Part shown: positions 1 to 9,405 of the stretch, piece by piece
Numbering within the stretch: position 1 is the first letter of the stretch
How the letters are laid out: each line of letters opens with the position of its first letter
DNA from: Flavobacterium sp. J49
GTDB lineage: Bacteria > Bacteroidota > Bacteroidia > Flavobacteriales > Flavobacteriaceae
Reading direction: 5' to 3'
NCBI RefSeq assembly: GCF_011742145.1
Contig: NZ_JAAQQU010000038.1
Coordinates: forward strand, 1-64,000
Length of the DNA: 64,000 bases
Made by a program: the position numbers and the translations under genes
The notes under the pieces: model-generated
Told to the model about the DNA's origin: nothing
The model's input: only the letters and a program-made list of their open reading frames with translations
Database searches by the model: none

Positions 1-20
1 CTTGTGTCTCAAAGCGGGTG

Positions 21-50
21 CAAAAGTAACTATTCTTTTTAAACTAACAA
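21..50 (-). promoter_or_regulatory. Bacteroidetes-type promoter, proximal of a tandem pair
   Basis: Read on the minus strand there is a TTG at 50-48, a 19-base spacer and a TACTTTTG box at 28-21. This fits the Bacteroidetes sigma-factor consensus (TTG, 19-21 bases, TAnnTTTG). Transcription would leave the window at its left edge. The gene it serves is not visible; two stacked strong promoters would suit a stable-RNA operon, which is a guess. Confidence 0.6.
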
Positions 51-132
51 GGCTTTTTAAAATTATTTTTGAATTTATTTTAAATTCCTCGTTTTACAGT
101 TTATCAATGAACAATCCCTCTCTTGCGGGGTG

Positions 133-164
133 CAAATATAAAAACTAAAATCCTCCAATTCCAA
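133..164 (-). promoter_or_regulatory. Bacteroidetes-type promoter, distal of a tandem pair
   Basis: On the minus strand a TTG (164-162) is followed after 21 bases by TATATTTG (140-133). It lies about 110 bases upstream of the second minus-strand promoter at 21-50 and points the same way, off the window. The rest of 1-411 is AT-rich and holds no credible gene, only these promoters and the hairpin repeat at 283-352. Confidence 0.55.
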
Positions 165-282
165 ATAAAAATTACCCTTTTTTTATCTTTTTTTTAATCC
201 ATTGATTCTGCGTTTTTTACAAATGCAGTTCGTCGATAATTTGTTCTTAAGGGTTTCCTAAAAACACAAAAAGCACTCATTT

Positions 283-352
283 AGCCCCGATAGGAGCCGG
301 CTACCCTGGCTGACGATAGGCAGGCAGGTAGCGCGGATAGCGGGACGACGCT
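283..352. repeat. Intergenic hairpin repeat, GC-rich, AGCCCCGATAGGAG type
   Basis: A GC-rich island in an AT-rich leader. The left part (AGCCCCGATAGGAGCCGGCT...) pairs imperfectly with the right part (GGTAGCGCGGATAGCGGGAC...), with CTACC/GGTAG near the centre. A second element with the same left and right ends (AGCCCGGATAGCAG / CGGATAGCCGGATTAGC) lies at 52984-53088. The pattern resembles short nomadic hairpin repeats frequent between genes in Flavobacteria. Confidence 0.6.
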
Positions 353-411
353 TTCTGAGAACTACTATGAATGTGCTTCTAATAAATCTTTCCTATATTA
401 TAGTATATATA

Positions 412-442
412 TTGTATGTGTTTTGTTAATCTCCTATATTTG
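412..442 (+). promoter_or_regulatory. Promoter of the thrS-infC-rpmI-rplT operon
   Basis: TTG at 412-414, a 20-base spacer and TATATTTG at 435-442 match the Bacteroidetes consensus. The thrS ATG follows 20 bases after the -7 box, so the leader should be short; there is no room for a T-box or similar long leader. Confidence 0.7.
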
Positions 443-462
443 CAGTCCATAAAATTTTAGGA

Positions 463-2409
463 ATGATAAAGATTACACTACCTGACGGTTCGGTTAAGGA
501 GTTTGGGCAGAATTCAACTCCAATGGATGTTGCGAGAAGCATCAGTGAAGGATTAGCGCGAAACGTGATTTCGGCCTCCTTTAATGGTACCACTATTGAA
601 ACAGAAACACCATTAACGACCGACGGTTCTCTTATATTGTATACATGGAATGACGCAGCCGGTAAAAAAGCTTTTTGGCATTCGACTTCGCACGTAATGG
701 CGCAAGTGTTGGAAGAAAAATTCCCAGGCATCAAATTAACGCTTGGTCCTGCGATTGACAATGGGTTTTATTACGATGTAGACTTTGGCGATAAGAAAAT
801 CACCGATGCCGACTTTAAAGCCATTGAAGACCGTGTATTGGAAATTTCAAGAGAGAAACACGAATTTAAAATGAGAGCCGTTTCTAAAGCAGAAGCTTTG
901 GAAATTTATAAAAACAACGAGTACAAAACCGAATTGATTTCGAATTTAGAAGACGGAACGATTACGTTTTGTGATCACGCCAACTTCTTTGATTTGTGTC
1001 GCGGCGGTCACATTCCGAATACCGGAATCATCAAAGCGATGAAAATCATGAGCGTTGCCGGTGCTTATTGGCGTGGCGATGAGAAAAACAAGCAGTTGAC
1101 ACGCGTTTACGGCATTTCGTTCCCTAAGCAAAAAGACTTGACGGATTACTTGGAACTGTTGGAAGAAGCGAAACGCAGAGACCACAGAAAACTGGGGAAA
1201 GAATTAGAATTGTTTGCGTTCTCACAAAAAGTGGGTCAAGGTTTGCCATTGTGGTTGCCAAAAGGCGCCGCTTTGAGAGACAGATTAGAACAGTTTTTGA
1301 AAAAAGCGCAGAAAAAAGCAGGTTACGAACAAGTAGTAACGCCACATATCGGGCAAAAAGAATTGTATGTCACTTCGGGTCACTATGCTAAATATGGCGC
1401 TGATAGTTTCCAACCTATACACACACCTGCAGAAGGCGAAGAGTTCTTGTTAAAACCAATGAACTGTCCGCACCACTGCGAGATTTACAACAACAAACCT
1501 TGGTCGTACAAAGATTTGCCGAAGCGTTATGCCGAATTCGGAACCGTTTACCGCTATGAGCAATCAGGCGAATTGCACGGTTTGACTCGCGTTCGTGGGT
1601 TTACTCAAGACGACGCGCATATTTTCTGTACACCGGATCAATTGGATTCAGAGTTCAAAAAAGTAATCGACTTGGTATTGTATGTATTTGGTTCGTTAGG
1701 TTTTGAAAACTTTACTGCTCAAGTTTCGGTTCGCGATTTAGACAATCCGGACAAATACATCGGAAGTGTTGAAAATTGGGAAAAAGCAGAGCAAGCCATT
1801 ATCAATGCTGCCAGCGACAAAGGATTGAATTATGTAATTGAAAGTGGCGAAGCAGCCTTCTATGGTCCGAAATTGGATTTCATGGTAAAAGATGCTTTGG
1901 GCAGACAATGGCAGTTGGGAACGATTCAGGTAGATTACAATTTGCCCGAGCGATTTGAATTGACTTACAAAGGAGCCGATGACAAATTACACCGACCGGT
2001 AATGATTCACCGAGCGCCTTTTGGATCAATGGAACGCTTTATCGCTATTTTACTGGAACATACGGCTGGAAATTTCCCGCTTTGGTTGATGCCGGAGCAA
2101 GCTATTATCTTGTCTTTGAGTGAGAAATATGAAAATTATGCGAAAAAAGTTTTAGAATTGCTAGAAAATCACGAAATTCGCGCCCTAATTGACAACCGCA
2201 ACGAGACGATTGGAAAGAAAATCCGAGAGGCTGAAGTGCAAAAAATGCCGTTTATGCTGATTGTTGGTGAGGAAGAAGAGAAAAACGGAACCATCTCAGT
2301 TCGTCGTCACGGTCAAGAAGGAAAAGGCAATATTACGGTTACCATTGAGGAATTTGCCAGAATTGTAAACGAAGAAATTGCCAAAACATTAAAAACATTT
2401 GAAGTTTAA
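463..2409 (+). CDS. thrS: Threonyl-tRNA synthetase
   Basis: Cytoplasmic class II synthetase that charges tRNA-Thr. At 648 residues it has the normal full length. Order of domains: TGS (about 1-62), the editing domain with HxxxH at H73/H77 and the distal DLCRGGH motif, the catalytic core with the zinc-binding MNCPHHC, motif 2 around the [14 protein letters not shown] region, motif 3 ([11 protein letters not shown]), and a C-terminal anticodon-binding domain. It opens the classic operon with infC, rpmI and rplT. The ATG at 463 lies close behind a consensus promoter. Identification is secure. Confidence 0.98.
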   Translation: MIKITLPDGSVKEFGQNSTPMDVARSISEGLARNVISASFNGTTIETETPLTTDGSLILYTWNDAAGKKAFWHSTSHVMAQVLEEKFPGIKLTLGPAIDNGFYYDVDFGDKKITDADFKAIEDRVLEISREKHEFKMRAVSKAEALEIYKNNEYKTELISNLEDGTITFCDHANFFDLCRGGHIPNTGIIKAMKIMSVAGAYWRGDEKNKQLTRVYGISFPKQKDLTDYLELLEEAKRRDHRKLGKELELFAFSQKVGQGLPLWLPKGAALRDRLEQFLKKAQKKAGYEQVVTPHIGQKELYVTSGHYAKYGADSFQPIHTPAEGEEFLLKPMNCPHHCEIYNNKPWSYKDLPKRYAEFGTVYRYEQSGELHGLTRVRGFTQDDAHIFCTPDQLDSEFKKVIDLVLYVFGSLGFENFTAQVSVRDLDNPDKYIGSVENWEKAEQAIINAASDKGLNYVIESGEAAFYGPKLDFMVKDALGRQWQLGTIQVDYNLPERFELTYKGADDKLHRPVMIHRAPFGSMERFIAILLEHTAGNFPLWLMPEQAIILSLSEKYENYAKKVLELLENHEIRALIDNRNETIGKKIREAEVQKMPFMLIVGEEEEKNGTISVRRHGQEGKGNITVTIEEFARIVNEEIAKTLKTFEV

Positions 2410-2431
2410 CTAAAATTATAGAGCCATAGCA

Positions 2432-2986
2432 ATTAGAAACAACAGAGGTTACCAACCTAGAGAAGAGAAAAAAGCGGCACACCGAATCAATGAGTTGATT
2501 CGTGGAGTGTCTGAAGTTCGATTAGTAGGTGAAAATATTGAGCCGGGAGTTTTTAAACTTTCCGAAGCGCTTCGATTAGCTGAACAATTTGAAGTGGATT
2601 TGGTTGAGATTTCTCCTAACGCAGATCCTCCGGTTTGTAAATTAATGGATTATGGAAAATTCATTTATCAGCAAAAAAAGCGTGACAAAGAGTTAAAAGC
2701 AAAGTCAACGCAGATAACTGTAAAAGAGATTCGTTTCGGACCTCAAACAGATGAGCATGACTATGAATTTAAAAGAAAGAATGCTGAAAAATTCTTAAAA
2801 GAAGGATCAAAACTAAAGGCTTTTGTATTCTTTAAAGGACGTTCTATTATTTATAAAGAACAAGGTCAAATCTTATTGTTGCGTTTAGCACAGGATTTGG
2901 AAGAATTCGGCAAAGTGGAAGCCATGCCGGTATTAGAAGGAAAGAGAATGATTATGTTCATTGCTCCGAAAAAGAAAGGAAAGTAA
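2432..2986 (+). CDS. infC: Translation initiation factor IF-3, non-AUG start
   Basis: IF-3 binds the 30S subunit and proofreads the start codon and initiator tRNA. The frame continues upstream of the first conventional start (TTG 2495) to a stop at 2411, and this upstream stretch encodes the conserved IF-3 N-terminus ([19 protein letters not shown]). No ATG, GTG or TTG is available for it. The plausible starts are ATT at 2432, matching the AUU used by E. coli infC, or ATA at 2426. With ATT the protein has 184 residues, the family's usual size, and contains the [16 protein letters not shown] signature. A rare start would give the known autoregulation in which IF-3 discriminates against its own mRNA. 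The exact start is inferred. Confidence 0.93.
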   Translation: MRNNRGYQPREEKKAAHRINELIRGVSEVRLVGENIEPGVFKLSEALRLAEQFEVDLVEISPNADPPVCKLMDYGKFIYQQKKRDKELKAKSTQITVKEIRFGPQTDEHDYEFKRKNAEKFLKEGSKLKAFVFFKGRSIIYKEQGQILLLRLAQDLEEFGKVEAMPVLEGKRMIMFIAPKKKGK

Positions 2987-3056
2987 TTAGCCCATGGGCA
3001 TGAGTCAATAGTTATAAAACTAATGGCTAATGACTTTTGGCTATTCACTAATAGTA
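2987..3056. repeat. Degenerate intercistronic hairpin between infC and rpmI
   Basis: The left part has ATTAGCC and GAGTCAATAG; the right part has CTAATGGCTAATGACT and GGCTATTCACTAATAG, their imperfect reverse complements. It follows the infC stop directly. The style (short reiterated words forming two arms) matches the other intercistronic hairpins of this window, but the match is weaker here. Confidence 0.4.
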
Positions 3057-3091
3057 AAGTAAGTAAGTTAAATTAAATAAACTAGGAAAAG

Positions 3092-3289
3092 ATGCCTAAA
3101 ATGAAAACAAAATCCAGTGCTAAGAAGCGATTCAAAGTAACTGGCTCTGGAAAAATCAAGAGAAAACACGCTTTTAAAAGTCACATTTTGACTAAAAAAT
3201 CTAAAAAGCGTAAATTGGCTTTAACTCACTCTGCATTGGTTCACAAAACAGATGAGAAAAGTATCAAACAACAATTAAGAATTATCTAA
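3092..3289 (+). CDS. rpmI: Large ribosomal subunit protein bL35
   Basis: A 65-residue, very basic protein with the L35 N-terminal signature [15 protein letters not shown] and the central [15 protein letters not shown]. It is a component of the 50S subunit. Position between infC and rplT is the conserved order in bacteria. Upstream and downstream gaps each contain repeat-built hairpins (2987-3056 and 3291-3359), unusual within a ribosomal operon that is otherwise compact in most species. Confidence 0.97.
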
Positions 3290-3290
3290 A

Positions 3291-3359
3291 TAGTTGATTG
3301 TTGAAAGTTGATAGTTGATGGATTTAAAACCGACAACCAACAACCGACAACCAACAACT
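3291..3359. repeat. Empty intercistronic hairpin, GTTGATTGTTG family
   Basis: The left arm 3291-3320 is made of AGTTGAT-like words. The right arm 3330-3359 is two copies of the 14-mer CCGACAACCAACAA plus CT. By my count 21 of 30 positions pair. The hairpin begins one base after the rpmI stop codon. About 100 further bases (3360-3463) separate it from rplT and hold no other clear signal; regulation by L20 could act there, but I see no specific proof. Confidence 0.6.
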
Positions 3360-3463
3360 CTTAAATTCTTTAGGTTAAAAAATTATTTAAATAACCTTGG
3401 AGTATGGCTTTAAAGTTCCCTTGATTCAATTCGGGACGCCTGCTACAAAAAAACAGAAAAATT

Positions 3464-3808
3464 ATGCCAAGATCAGTAAATTCAGTTGCTAAAAGAGCAA
3501 GAAGAAAAAAGATAATGAAGCAAGCCAAAGGTTTCTTTGGTAGACGTAAAAACGTTTGGACAGTTGCCAAAAACGCAGTAGAAAAAGCGATGCTTTATGC
3601 TTACCGCGACAGAAAGCAAAACAAAAGAAACTTCCGTTCGTTATGGATTCAACGTATCAACGCTGGAGCCAGATTGGAAGGAATGAGTTATTCACAATTC
3701 ATCGGATTGGTTAAGAAAAACGGAATCGAATTGAACCGTAAAGTATTAGCTGATTTAGCAATGAATCACCCGGAAGCTTTTAAAGCTATCGTGAAAAAAG
3801 TGAAGTAA
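3464..3808 (+). CDS. rplT: Large ribosomal subunit protein bL20
   Basis: A 114-residue basic protein of the L20 family. It begins [24 protein letters not shown]-like and carries the family's conserved [14 protein letters not shown] and [11 protein letters not shown] stretches. L20 binds 23S rRNA early in 50S assembly and in several bacteria represses its own operon. It is the last gene of the thrS-infC-rpmI-rplT operon, followed by a strong terminator. Confidence 0.97.
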   Translation: MPRSVNSVAKRARRKKIMKQAKGFFGRRKNVWTVAKNAVEKAMLYAYRDRKQNKRNFRSLWIQRINAGARLEGMSYSQFIGLVKKNGIELNRKVLADLAMNHPEAFKAIVKKVK

Positions 3809-3845
3809 AACGTTTGTACAACCTCGATTTAACTTACTTACAAAT

Positions 3846-3875
3846 AAAAATCCCAGTTATAACTGGGATTTTTTT
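3846..3875 (+). terminator. Rho-independent terminator after rplT
   Basis: A perfect 9-base stem (ATCCCAGTT / AACTGGGAT) with a two-base loop, followed by seven T residues. It ends the translation-factor operon. The 180 bases from here to the next gene show no further feature. Confidence 0.85.
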
Positions 3876-4055
3876 GTTATATCAAATAGCAACCAACTTT
3901 CATGGTAAGTTCTTAGTAAGAAATATATAGATAATTCCAATTTTAAAATCGTGTTTTACTACAAATTGCTTAACTTTGATTAGCCTCAATCCTTGAACAT
4001 AAGGAATACCATCAGTACACCGAATTTGGAATATTTCAATTAATTGGGCAATTTT

Positions 4056-5345
4056 ATGGACGAAAAGATAGACAACTTAAAAAAAATTGATTATCAAAAA
4101 TTATTTGAAAATTTACAAGGGTTATACCTCATTATCAGCATCGATTTTACCATAATTGAAGTGAGTAAATCTTATGCTCAGGCAACCATGACCCAGCATG
4201 ACAAAATTATAGGTGAAAAATTATTTGATGTTTTTCCCGACAATCCACAAGACGGAACTGCCGATGGGGTTGCAAATCTTAGAAATTCACTGCGCTTTGT
4301 GATCAAAAACAAAGTTCCTCATACTATGGCTGTCCAAAAATATGATATTCGTAAACCGGACGGTAGTTTTGAAGTAAGGTATTGGAGCCCTGTAAATAAA
4401 CCTGTACTTGATGAAAACGGAACAGTTTTATATATTATTCATAAAGCTGAAGATGTTACTGATTTCATAAAATTAGAAGACGAAAAAAATCAAAACGCCA
4501 TACAATCTTCGGAATTGCTTGATCGTTTAGAAGAAATGAAAATCGAAATCGTCAAACGTTCCCACGAGATTCAAAAAATGAACAACCAACTTGAACAAAA
4601 AGTAGACGAACGCACAAATCATTTGAAGGAAGCCAATGAAACGATAAAGAAAAACATTTCCATATTAACCACACAAAAAAAACAACTCGAAGATTTCTGT
4701 AACATTATATCGCACAACTTAAGAGCGCCATTGGTTAACATCTCTATGTTGGCAGAAATGGTAGCTGAAAATTCAGCAAATGATGAAAATAGTATTCTAT
4801 TGGAAAAATTACACAAAGCAACCAAAAACCTGAATGAAACTTTTGATGAATTGGTAGAGTCAATTCAAATAAGTCAAGATACCGAAGTTCCCTCAGAATT
4901 GATAGATTTAAAAAGTTGCACTATGAACATCATCGAGGGATTACAGGGAGAAATCAACAAAACAGAAGCTACCATAGAAATGGATTTTGAAGCAGCCACA
5001 ACTGCTTTTTATCCGATAAACTACATGAAAAGTATATTGCATAATCTAGTGAGCAATTCGCTGAAATATTCTTCTCCTGAACGAAAACCCATCATCAAAA
5101 TAGCTTCTAAAAAAATTGAAGACAAACTAACAATCAGTGTTAGCGATAATGGCCTGGGAATTGACCTAACCAAAAACAAAGACAATATATTTAAAATCCG
5201 AAAGGTTTTTCACAATCATCCTTCTGCAAAAGGATTTGGCCTTTTTCTAACTAAATCGCAAGTTGTAGCCTTAGGCGGTAATATATGGGCTGAAAGCACT
5301 CCGGATGTAGGAAGTACTTTTTTTGTTGAACTTATTAACCAATAA
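4056..5345 (+). CDS. PAS-domain sensor histidine kinase (cytoplasmic)
   Basis: A 429-residue kinase without membrane segments. A PAS domain covers about 10-135, a charged coiled coil about 140-215, then a HisKA helix with the phospho-acceptor His220 in ISHNLRAPL and a HATPase domain (N box VSNSLKYS, G1 DNGLGID, G2 GFGLFLTKSQV). A TTG 12 bases upstream could also start the frame; the ATG at 4056 is preferred. The response regulator follows after one spare base, so the two are surely co-transcribed. The signal is unknown. A similar kinase/regulator pair sits at 55106-57250. Confidence 0.93.
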   Translation: MDEKIDNLKKIDYQKLFENLQGLYLIISIDFTIIEVSKSYAQATMTQHDKIIGEKLFDVFPDNPQDGTADGVANLRNSLRFVIKNKVPHTMAVQKYDIRKPDGSFEVRYWSPVNKPVLDENGTVLYIIHKAEDVTDFIKLEDEKNQNAIQSSELLDRLEEMKIEIVKRSHEIQKMNNQLEQKVDERTNHLKEANETIKKNISILTTQKKQLEDFCNIISHNLRAPLVNISMLAEMVAENSANDENSILLEKLHKATKNLNETFDELVESIQISQDTEVPSELIDLKSCTMNIIEGLQGEINKTEATIEMDFEAATTAFYPINYMKSILHNLVSNSLKYSSPERKPIIKIASKKIEDKLTISVSDNGLGIDLTKNKDNIFKIRKVFHNHPSAKGFGLFLTKSQVVALGGNIWAESTPDVGSTFFVELINQ

Positions 5346-5346
5346 T

Positions 5347-5754
5347 ATGATATCACGCAACAATATAATGTTAGTAGATGATGACGAGATTTTCACCTAT
5401 ATCATCAAAAAAATCATTGAGGAATCGGAATTGGCAGAGCAGATCAATATTTTCGCCAATGGTAGAGAAGCAATGAATTTCTTGACCGAAGTGGCAGAAA
5501 ACGAATCTCTTTTACCCAAAGTAATTTTTCTGGATTTGAACATGCCATATCTCGACGGTTGGGGCTTCTTGGATGAATACATTCGATTAAAACCCAAATT
5601 GTGTAAAAAAGTTAATCTTTATGTCATCACTTCCTCTATATCTCCTTTTGACTATCAGAAATCAAAAGATTATAGCGACATCACTGATTTCATTGTAAAA
5701 CCATTGGCCAAAGAAAAATTTATAGAAATCATTAAAAAAATCTCTAACAGCTGA
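5347..5754 (+). CDS. Single-domain response regulator
   Basis: A stand-alone receiver domain of 135 residues with no output domain. Acidic pocket D11-D13, phospho-acceptor D63 in FLDLNMP, the switch Ser/Thr in YVITSS and the conserved lysine in IVKPL are all present. It starts just behind the upstream kinase gene and is presumably its partner. Receivers of this type act by protein contact or phosphotransfer, so the target cannot be read from the sequence. The start ATG at 5347 is preferred over an upstream TTG that would overlap the kinase. Confidence 0.92.
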   Translation: MISRNNIMLVDDDEIFTYIIKKIIEESELAEQINIFANGREAMNFLTEVAENESLLPKVIFLDLNMPYLDGWGFLDEYIRLKPKLCKKVNLYVITSSISPFDYQKSKDYSDITDFIVKPLAKEKFIEIIKKISNS

Positions 5755-5882
5755 CGCTTTTAAAACCAAATACTATAACCGCAACACAAGTTAAAAAAAA
5801 CCTAAATCTAAAATTTTCACACAAATTAATACTATTTTGGTAAGCTTAAAACAACAAATTAACATCAATCTTAAATAAAAAA

Positions 5883-8492
5883 ATGAACAAACTACGACTC
5901 TCACTATTATTCACTTTAATGTGTATAATCTCTTGTGGTACGACTTTCGCACAAGATAAATCGGAAAAGAAAAAAAGGAACAGAAAAGAAAAAACTGAAG
6001 TAAAAAAAGATTCTGTCAAAGAAAAAAAACCGGCAAAACTTTCTATCGCTGATAAAGTAAAAAGCAGCAAAAAGACAGAAGGTTTGTTTACCATTTACCA
6101 AGATACGGTAACCGGTAACATTCAGCTTTACATCAAAAAAGAACAATTAGACAAAGAGTTCATTTACCAAAGTTACTCCATGAGCGGACCAACTACTTTA
6201 GGTCTGAACCAAAGTATGCACAGGGCTACTAATATTTTTAATATCAAAAAAGCCAACGACAAAATCGAATTTGGTTTGGTCAACACCAATTTCTATTATG
6301 ACAAAAAAAATCCGGTGAGTAAAACTGAAGGAACTGATATCGCCGAGGCCATCTTTTTAGCTGAAAAGATTGTTGCCAAAGACAGCACCGGATATTTAAT
6401 TGCTGCAGACGGTTTGTTCTTAAGCGAAAAATTAGATCCGGTAAAACCAATTATGCCTCCGGGAATTCCCCCAGGAGCTGTCTTTAATTTAGGAAATTTC
6501 AATGCTGCTAAATCAAAATACCACAGCATTCGCTCTTATCCAAACAATACTGATGTTACGGTTGATTTGGCTTACGACAATCCGGCTCCTTTAAATGGTG
6601 GTGGTGAACACATTACTGATCCGCGTTATGTTCGCGTTCGCATGCAACATACTTTCCTTGAAATGCCGGTCAATAATTTCAAACCCCGCAGAGATGATTC
6701 TCGTATTGGGTATTTCGGCCAAACCATAACCGATTTGACCAGTGTAAAAGCAACGCCTTACAAAGACATTATCAATCGTTGGTATTTGACCAAAAAAGAT
6801 CCGACTGCTGCCATCAGCGAACCGGTTGAGCCAATCGTTTGGTGGATTGAAAATACTACACCGTTGGAATACAGACAAACAGTGATGGAAGCCGGAAACA
6901 AATGGAACGAAGCTTTTGAAAAAGCTGGTTTCAAGAATGCAGTGGTGATGAAAATTCAACCCGATGATGCCGATTGGGATGCAGGAGATGTTCGTTACAA
7001 TGTGATTCGTTGGGTTTCCTCTGCTTACCCAAGCTATGGCGCTATCGGACCAAGCTTTGCCAATCCGAGAACAGGACAAATTTTAGGCTCTGACATCACT
7101 ATCGAATGGTATTCAGGAAGCAGTACTCCAACCATGGATGAATTGTTTTCGTTTAAAAATGAAGGCTTTAGTGATAATTTAAGTACTCATTTCCACAAAG
7201 ACGGTACAGCTTGTACATTGGCTAATGAATTAAAAAGTCAATTTTTAATGGGTGCCACATTTGCTGAAGTAAATTCAGAAGATCCGAAAACAATTTCCAG
7301 AGCACACAAAGAATTCTTATACTATTTGGTTTTACACGAAATGGGTCACACCTTAGGATTAAACCACAATATGAAGTCAAGCCAAATGTTGAGTCCGGCC
7401 GATTTACACAATACCGCTATCACCGAAAAAATCGGTTTAATTGGTTCTGTAATGGATTATCCGGCCATCAACCTTTCTTTGGACAAAACCAAACAAGGAA
7501 ATTTCTACACTACAAAACCGGGTCCTTATGATTTGTGGGCTATTGAATTTGGCTACAAAGAATTCGACGAAAAATCAGAAGAAGCCGAATTGCAAAAAAT
7601 TCTTAGCAGAAGTACAGATCCAAATTTGGCTTTCGGAAATGATGCTGACGACATGAGATCACCCGGAAAAGCCATCGACCCTAGAGTAATGGTAAATGAT
7701 TTGAGTAGCGATGCCATTGGGAACGCTGAAGAACGCTTTAAAATAGTTAACAATGTTATGACTAAATTAAAAGCAAAATACAGTAAAAACGGAGAAAGCT
7801 ACGCTGAGTTAAGAAACCGATTCAACATGCTTAACGGGCAAAGAAGAAATATGGCTGCCGTGGTAAGTCGATATGTTGGTGGTGTTTATGTTGACAGAAG
7901 TTTTGTGGGACAAAACACTACTGTAAAACCATTCACTCCGGTTACAAAAGCGCAACAAAAAAGAGCGATTGAAGTTTTGAACAAATATGTATTAGCACCA
8001 AATGCTTTTGATGCCGACGCTTCGCTGTATCCTTATTTACAAATGCAAAGACGCGGATTTAGTTTCTTCTCTTCAACAGAAGACCCTAAATTAAACAGTG
8101 TTTATCAATCAATTCAAACCGATGCTACTTTGGGTCACATTCTTCACCCAACAACTTTACAAAGAATTTCCAACACTAGTTTGTATGGCAATACTTATAC
8201 TGTTGCTGAAGTGATGACTGACTTAACCAATGGCGTTTTCAAAGCAGATTTGGTTGGAAAGGTAAACATGCACCGTCAATATTTACAAACCTATTTTGTA
8301 AAAGAAGTGATTGAAATTGCCGATGTAAACAATCCAAGAAACAGACACGATGACATTTCAAGAGCAGCAGCGCGTCAAACATTGAAGAAAATCAAATTGA
8401 TGTTGGCCACAGCTTCTTCTTTAGACGAAAGCACCCGAGCCCACAGAAATTACATCACTTTCTTAATTGATAATGCTTTAGCTATAAAATAA
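5883..8492 (+). CDS. Large zinc-dependent metalloprotease, secreted or lipoprotein
   Basis: An 869-residue exported metallopeptidase. The N-terminus is a signal sequence; IISC at residues 15-18 could be a lipobox, while FAQ at about 24 would suit signal peptidase I. A Lys/Glu-rich linker follows. The extended zinc motif HExxHxxGxxH is complete (H485, E486, H489, H495), with a downstream SVMDYP Met-turn-like motif typical of metzincins. Overall layout fits the Bacteroidetes family of zinc-dependent metalloproteases with DUF5117/DUF5118-like N-terminal regions. Substrate unknown. It stands alone and is followed by a terminator. Confidence 0.88.
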   Translation: MNKLRLSLLFTLMCIISCGTTFAQDKSEKKKRNRKEKTEVKKDSVKEKKPAKLSIADKVKSSKKTEGLFTIYQDTVTGNIQLYIKKEQLDKEFIYQSYSMSGPTTLGLNQSMHRATNIFNIKKANDKIEFGLVNTNFYYDKKNPVSKTEGTDIAEAIFLAEKIVAKDSTGYLIAADGLFLSEKLDPVKPIMPPGIPPGAVFNLGNFNAAKSKYHSIRSYPNNTDVTVDLAYDNPAPLNGGGEHITDPRYVRVRMQHTFLEMPVNNFKPRRDDSRIGYFGQTITDLTSVKATPYKDIINRWYLTKKDPTAAISEPVEPIVWWIENTTPLEYRQTVMEAGNKWNEAFEKAGFKNAVVMKIQPDDADWDAGDVRYNVIRWVSSAYPSYGAIGPSFANPRTGQILGSDITIEWYSGSSTPTMDELFSFKNEGFSDNLSTHFHKDGTACTLANELKSQFLMGATFAEVNSEDPKTISRAHKEFLYYLVLHEMGHTLGLNHNMKSSQMLSPADLHNTAITEKIGLIGSVMDYPAINLSLDKTKQGNFYTTKPGPYDLWAIEFGYKEFDEKSEEAELQKILSRSTDPNLAFGNDADDMRSPGKAIDPRVMVNDLSSDAIGNAEERFKIVNNVMTKLKAKYSKNGESYAELRNRFNMLNGQRRNMAAVVSRYVGGVYVDRSFVGQNTTVKPFTPVTKAQQKRAIEVLNKYVLAPNAFDADASLYPYLQMQRRGFSFFSSTEDPKLNSVYQSIQTDATLGHILHPTTLQRISNTSLYGNTYTVAEVMTDLTNGVFKADLVGKVNMHRQYLQTYFVKEVIEIADVNNPRNRHDDISRAAARQTLKKIKLMLATASSLDESTRAHRNYITFLIDNALAIK

Positions 8493-8508
8493 ACTAAGCA
8501 CTACAAAC

Positions 8509-8541
8509 AAAAAATCCCAACTGTAAGGTTGGGATTTTTTT
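8509..8541. terminator. Bidirectional terminator between metalloprotease and iaaA
   Basis: The stem ATCCCAAC / GTTGGGAT has A-rich and T-rich flanks on both sides, so it can end both the plus-strand metalloprotease and the convergent minus-strand peptidase transcript. Confidence 0.8.
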
Positions 8542-8559
8542 ATTTTATCTTCAAAAAGA

Positions 8560-9405
8560 TTAATTAAAAACTTCTTCATTCACACCGTCAAAACTAGCAA
8601 ACACCATACTCGGATGCGAATCTTGGTGGAATATATTTCCTTTGTTATCAATAGCAATCGCACCGGCAAATCCATCAAACGGCTTTAACTCCTCGAAAGT
8701 TTTTTCAAAAGCTTGCCCCAAAGTAAAGCCATCCGTAACACGAGTCACAATCTTTGCCGCTACAGCACCGCTGACAATGTCTTCGCCTACTCCGGTTAAA
8801 CTCACACCACAAAAAGCGTTGGCATAATTTCCGGCCACTGTAGCCGAATCAGAAATTCTACCCGGGATTTCAAAACCTTTTCCTCCGGTAGAAGTAGCCA
8901 CTGCTATTTTCCCTTCAGCATCCAAAGCTACACAACCCACAGTTCCCTTTCCGGCGGCAGCCAATTTGGCTTCATACTCTGCCCTGCGTTGTGGAATCTC
9001 GGTAGAGAATTTTTCAAATCCGTGTTGGCGTGCGAAGTTAGTTGCCCCGCTTCCGCCCAAAACTTTATCGTCAAAATCCAACAAAACTTGTGCAACTTGC
9101 ACCGGATTTTTAACTTCTTCAATGTTAATCACACCACTCATTTTCATCGTTGAACCATCCATCAAAGAAGCACTCATTCTGATTTTGCCATCACTCTGAA
9201 TTTGGGAACCAATTCCGGCATTAAACAGTTCATCATCTTCCAAAAGTGAAACCGCATAAACAACTGTTTCCAAAGCTGAATGACTTTGCAAATAGGCATA
9301 AGATTCCTTAGCAATCCGCAACAAAGCTTGTTGTTTAGCTACTTTGGTTTCATGGTTGGTAGAAGATTCTGAGAAAAATCCACCGTGGATGATAATTTTA
9401 GTCAT
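8560..9405 (-). CDS. iaaA: Isoaspartyl peptidase / plant-type L-asparaginase
   Basis: An N-terminal nucleophile (Ntn) hydrolase precursor of 281 residues. The autocleavage/nucleophile threonine is T155 in GKGTVGCVALD; the N-terminal IIIHGG and the central FNAGIG and DGSTM motifs are those of the family. These enzymes split beta-aspartyl dipeptides and asparagine, including the dipeptides released from cyanophycin. It lies downstream of the cyanophycinase-like gene on the same strand, separated by the hairpin 9406-9496, and the two probably act in sequence. No export signal is seen. Confidence 0.93.
   Translation of the reverse strand: MTKIIIHGGFFSESSTNHETKVAKQQALLRIAKESYAYLQSHSALETVVYAVSLLEDDELFNAGIGSQIQSDGKIRMSASLMDGSTMKMSGVINIEEVKNPVQVAQVLLDFDDKVLGGSGATNFARQHGFEKFSTEIPQRRAEYEAKLAAAGKGTVGCVALDAEGKIAVATSTGGKGFEIPGRISDSATVAGNYANAFCGVSLTGVGEDIVSGAVAAKIVTRVTDGFTLGQAFEKTFEELKPFDGFAGAIAIDNKGNIFHQDSHPSMVFASFDGVNEEVFN

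Noticed and set aside
2495-2986. infC starting at TTG 2495
   Set aside because: It would cut off the conserved IF-3 N-terminus that is encoded in frame upstream.
3360-3463. L20-binding riboswitch-like leader before rplT
   Set aside because: No recognisable fold or pseudoknot can be argued from the sequence by eye; left as undetermined.
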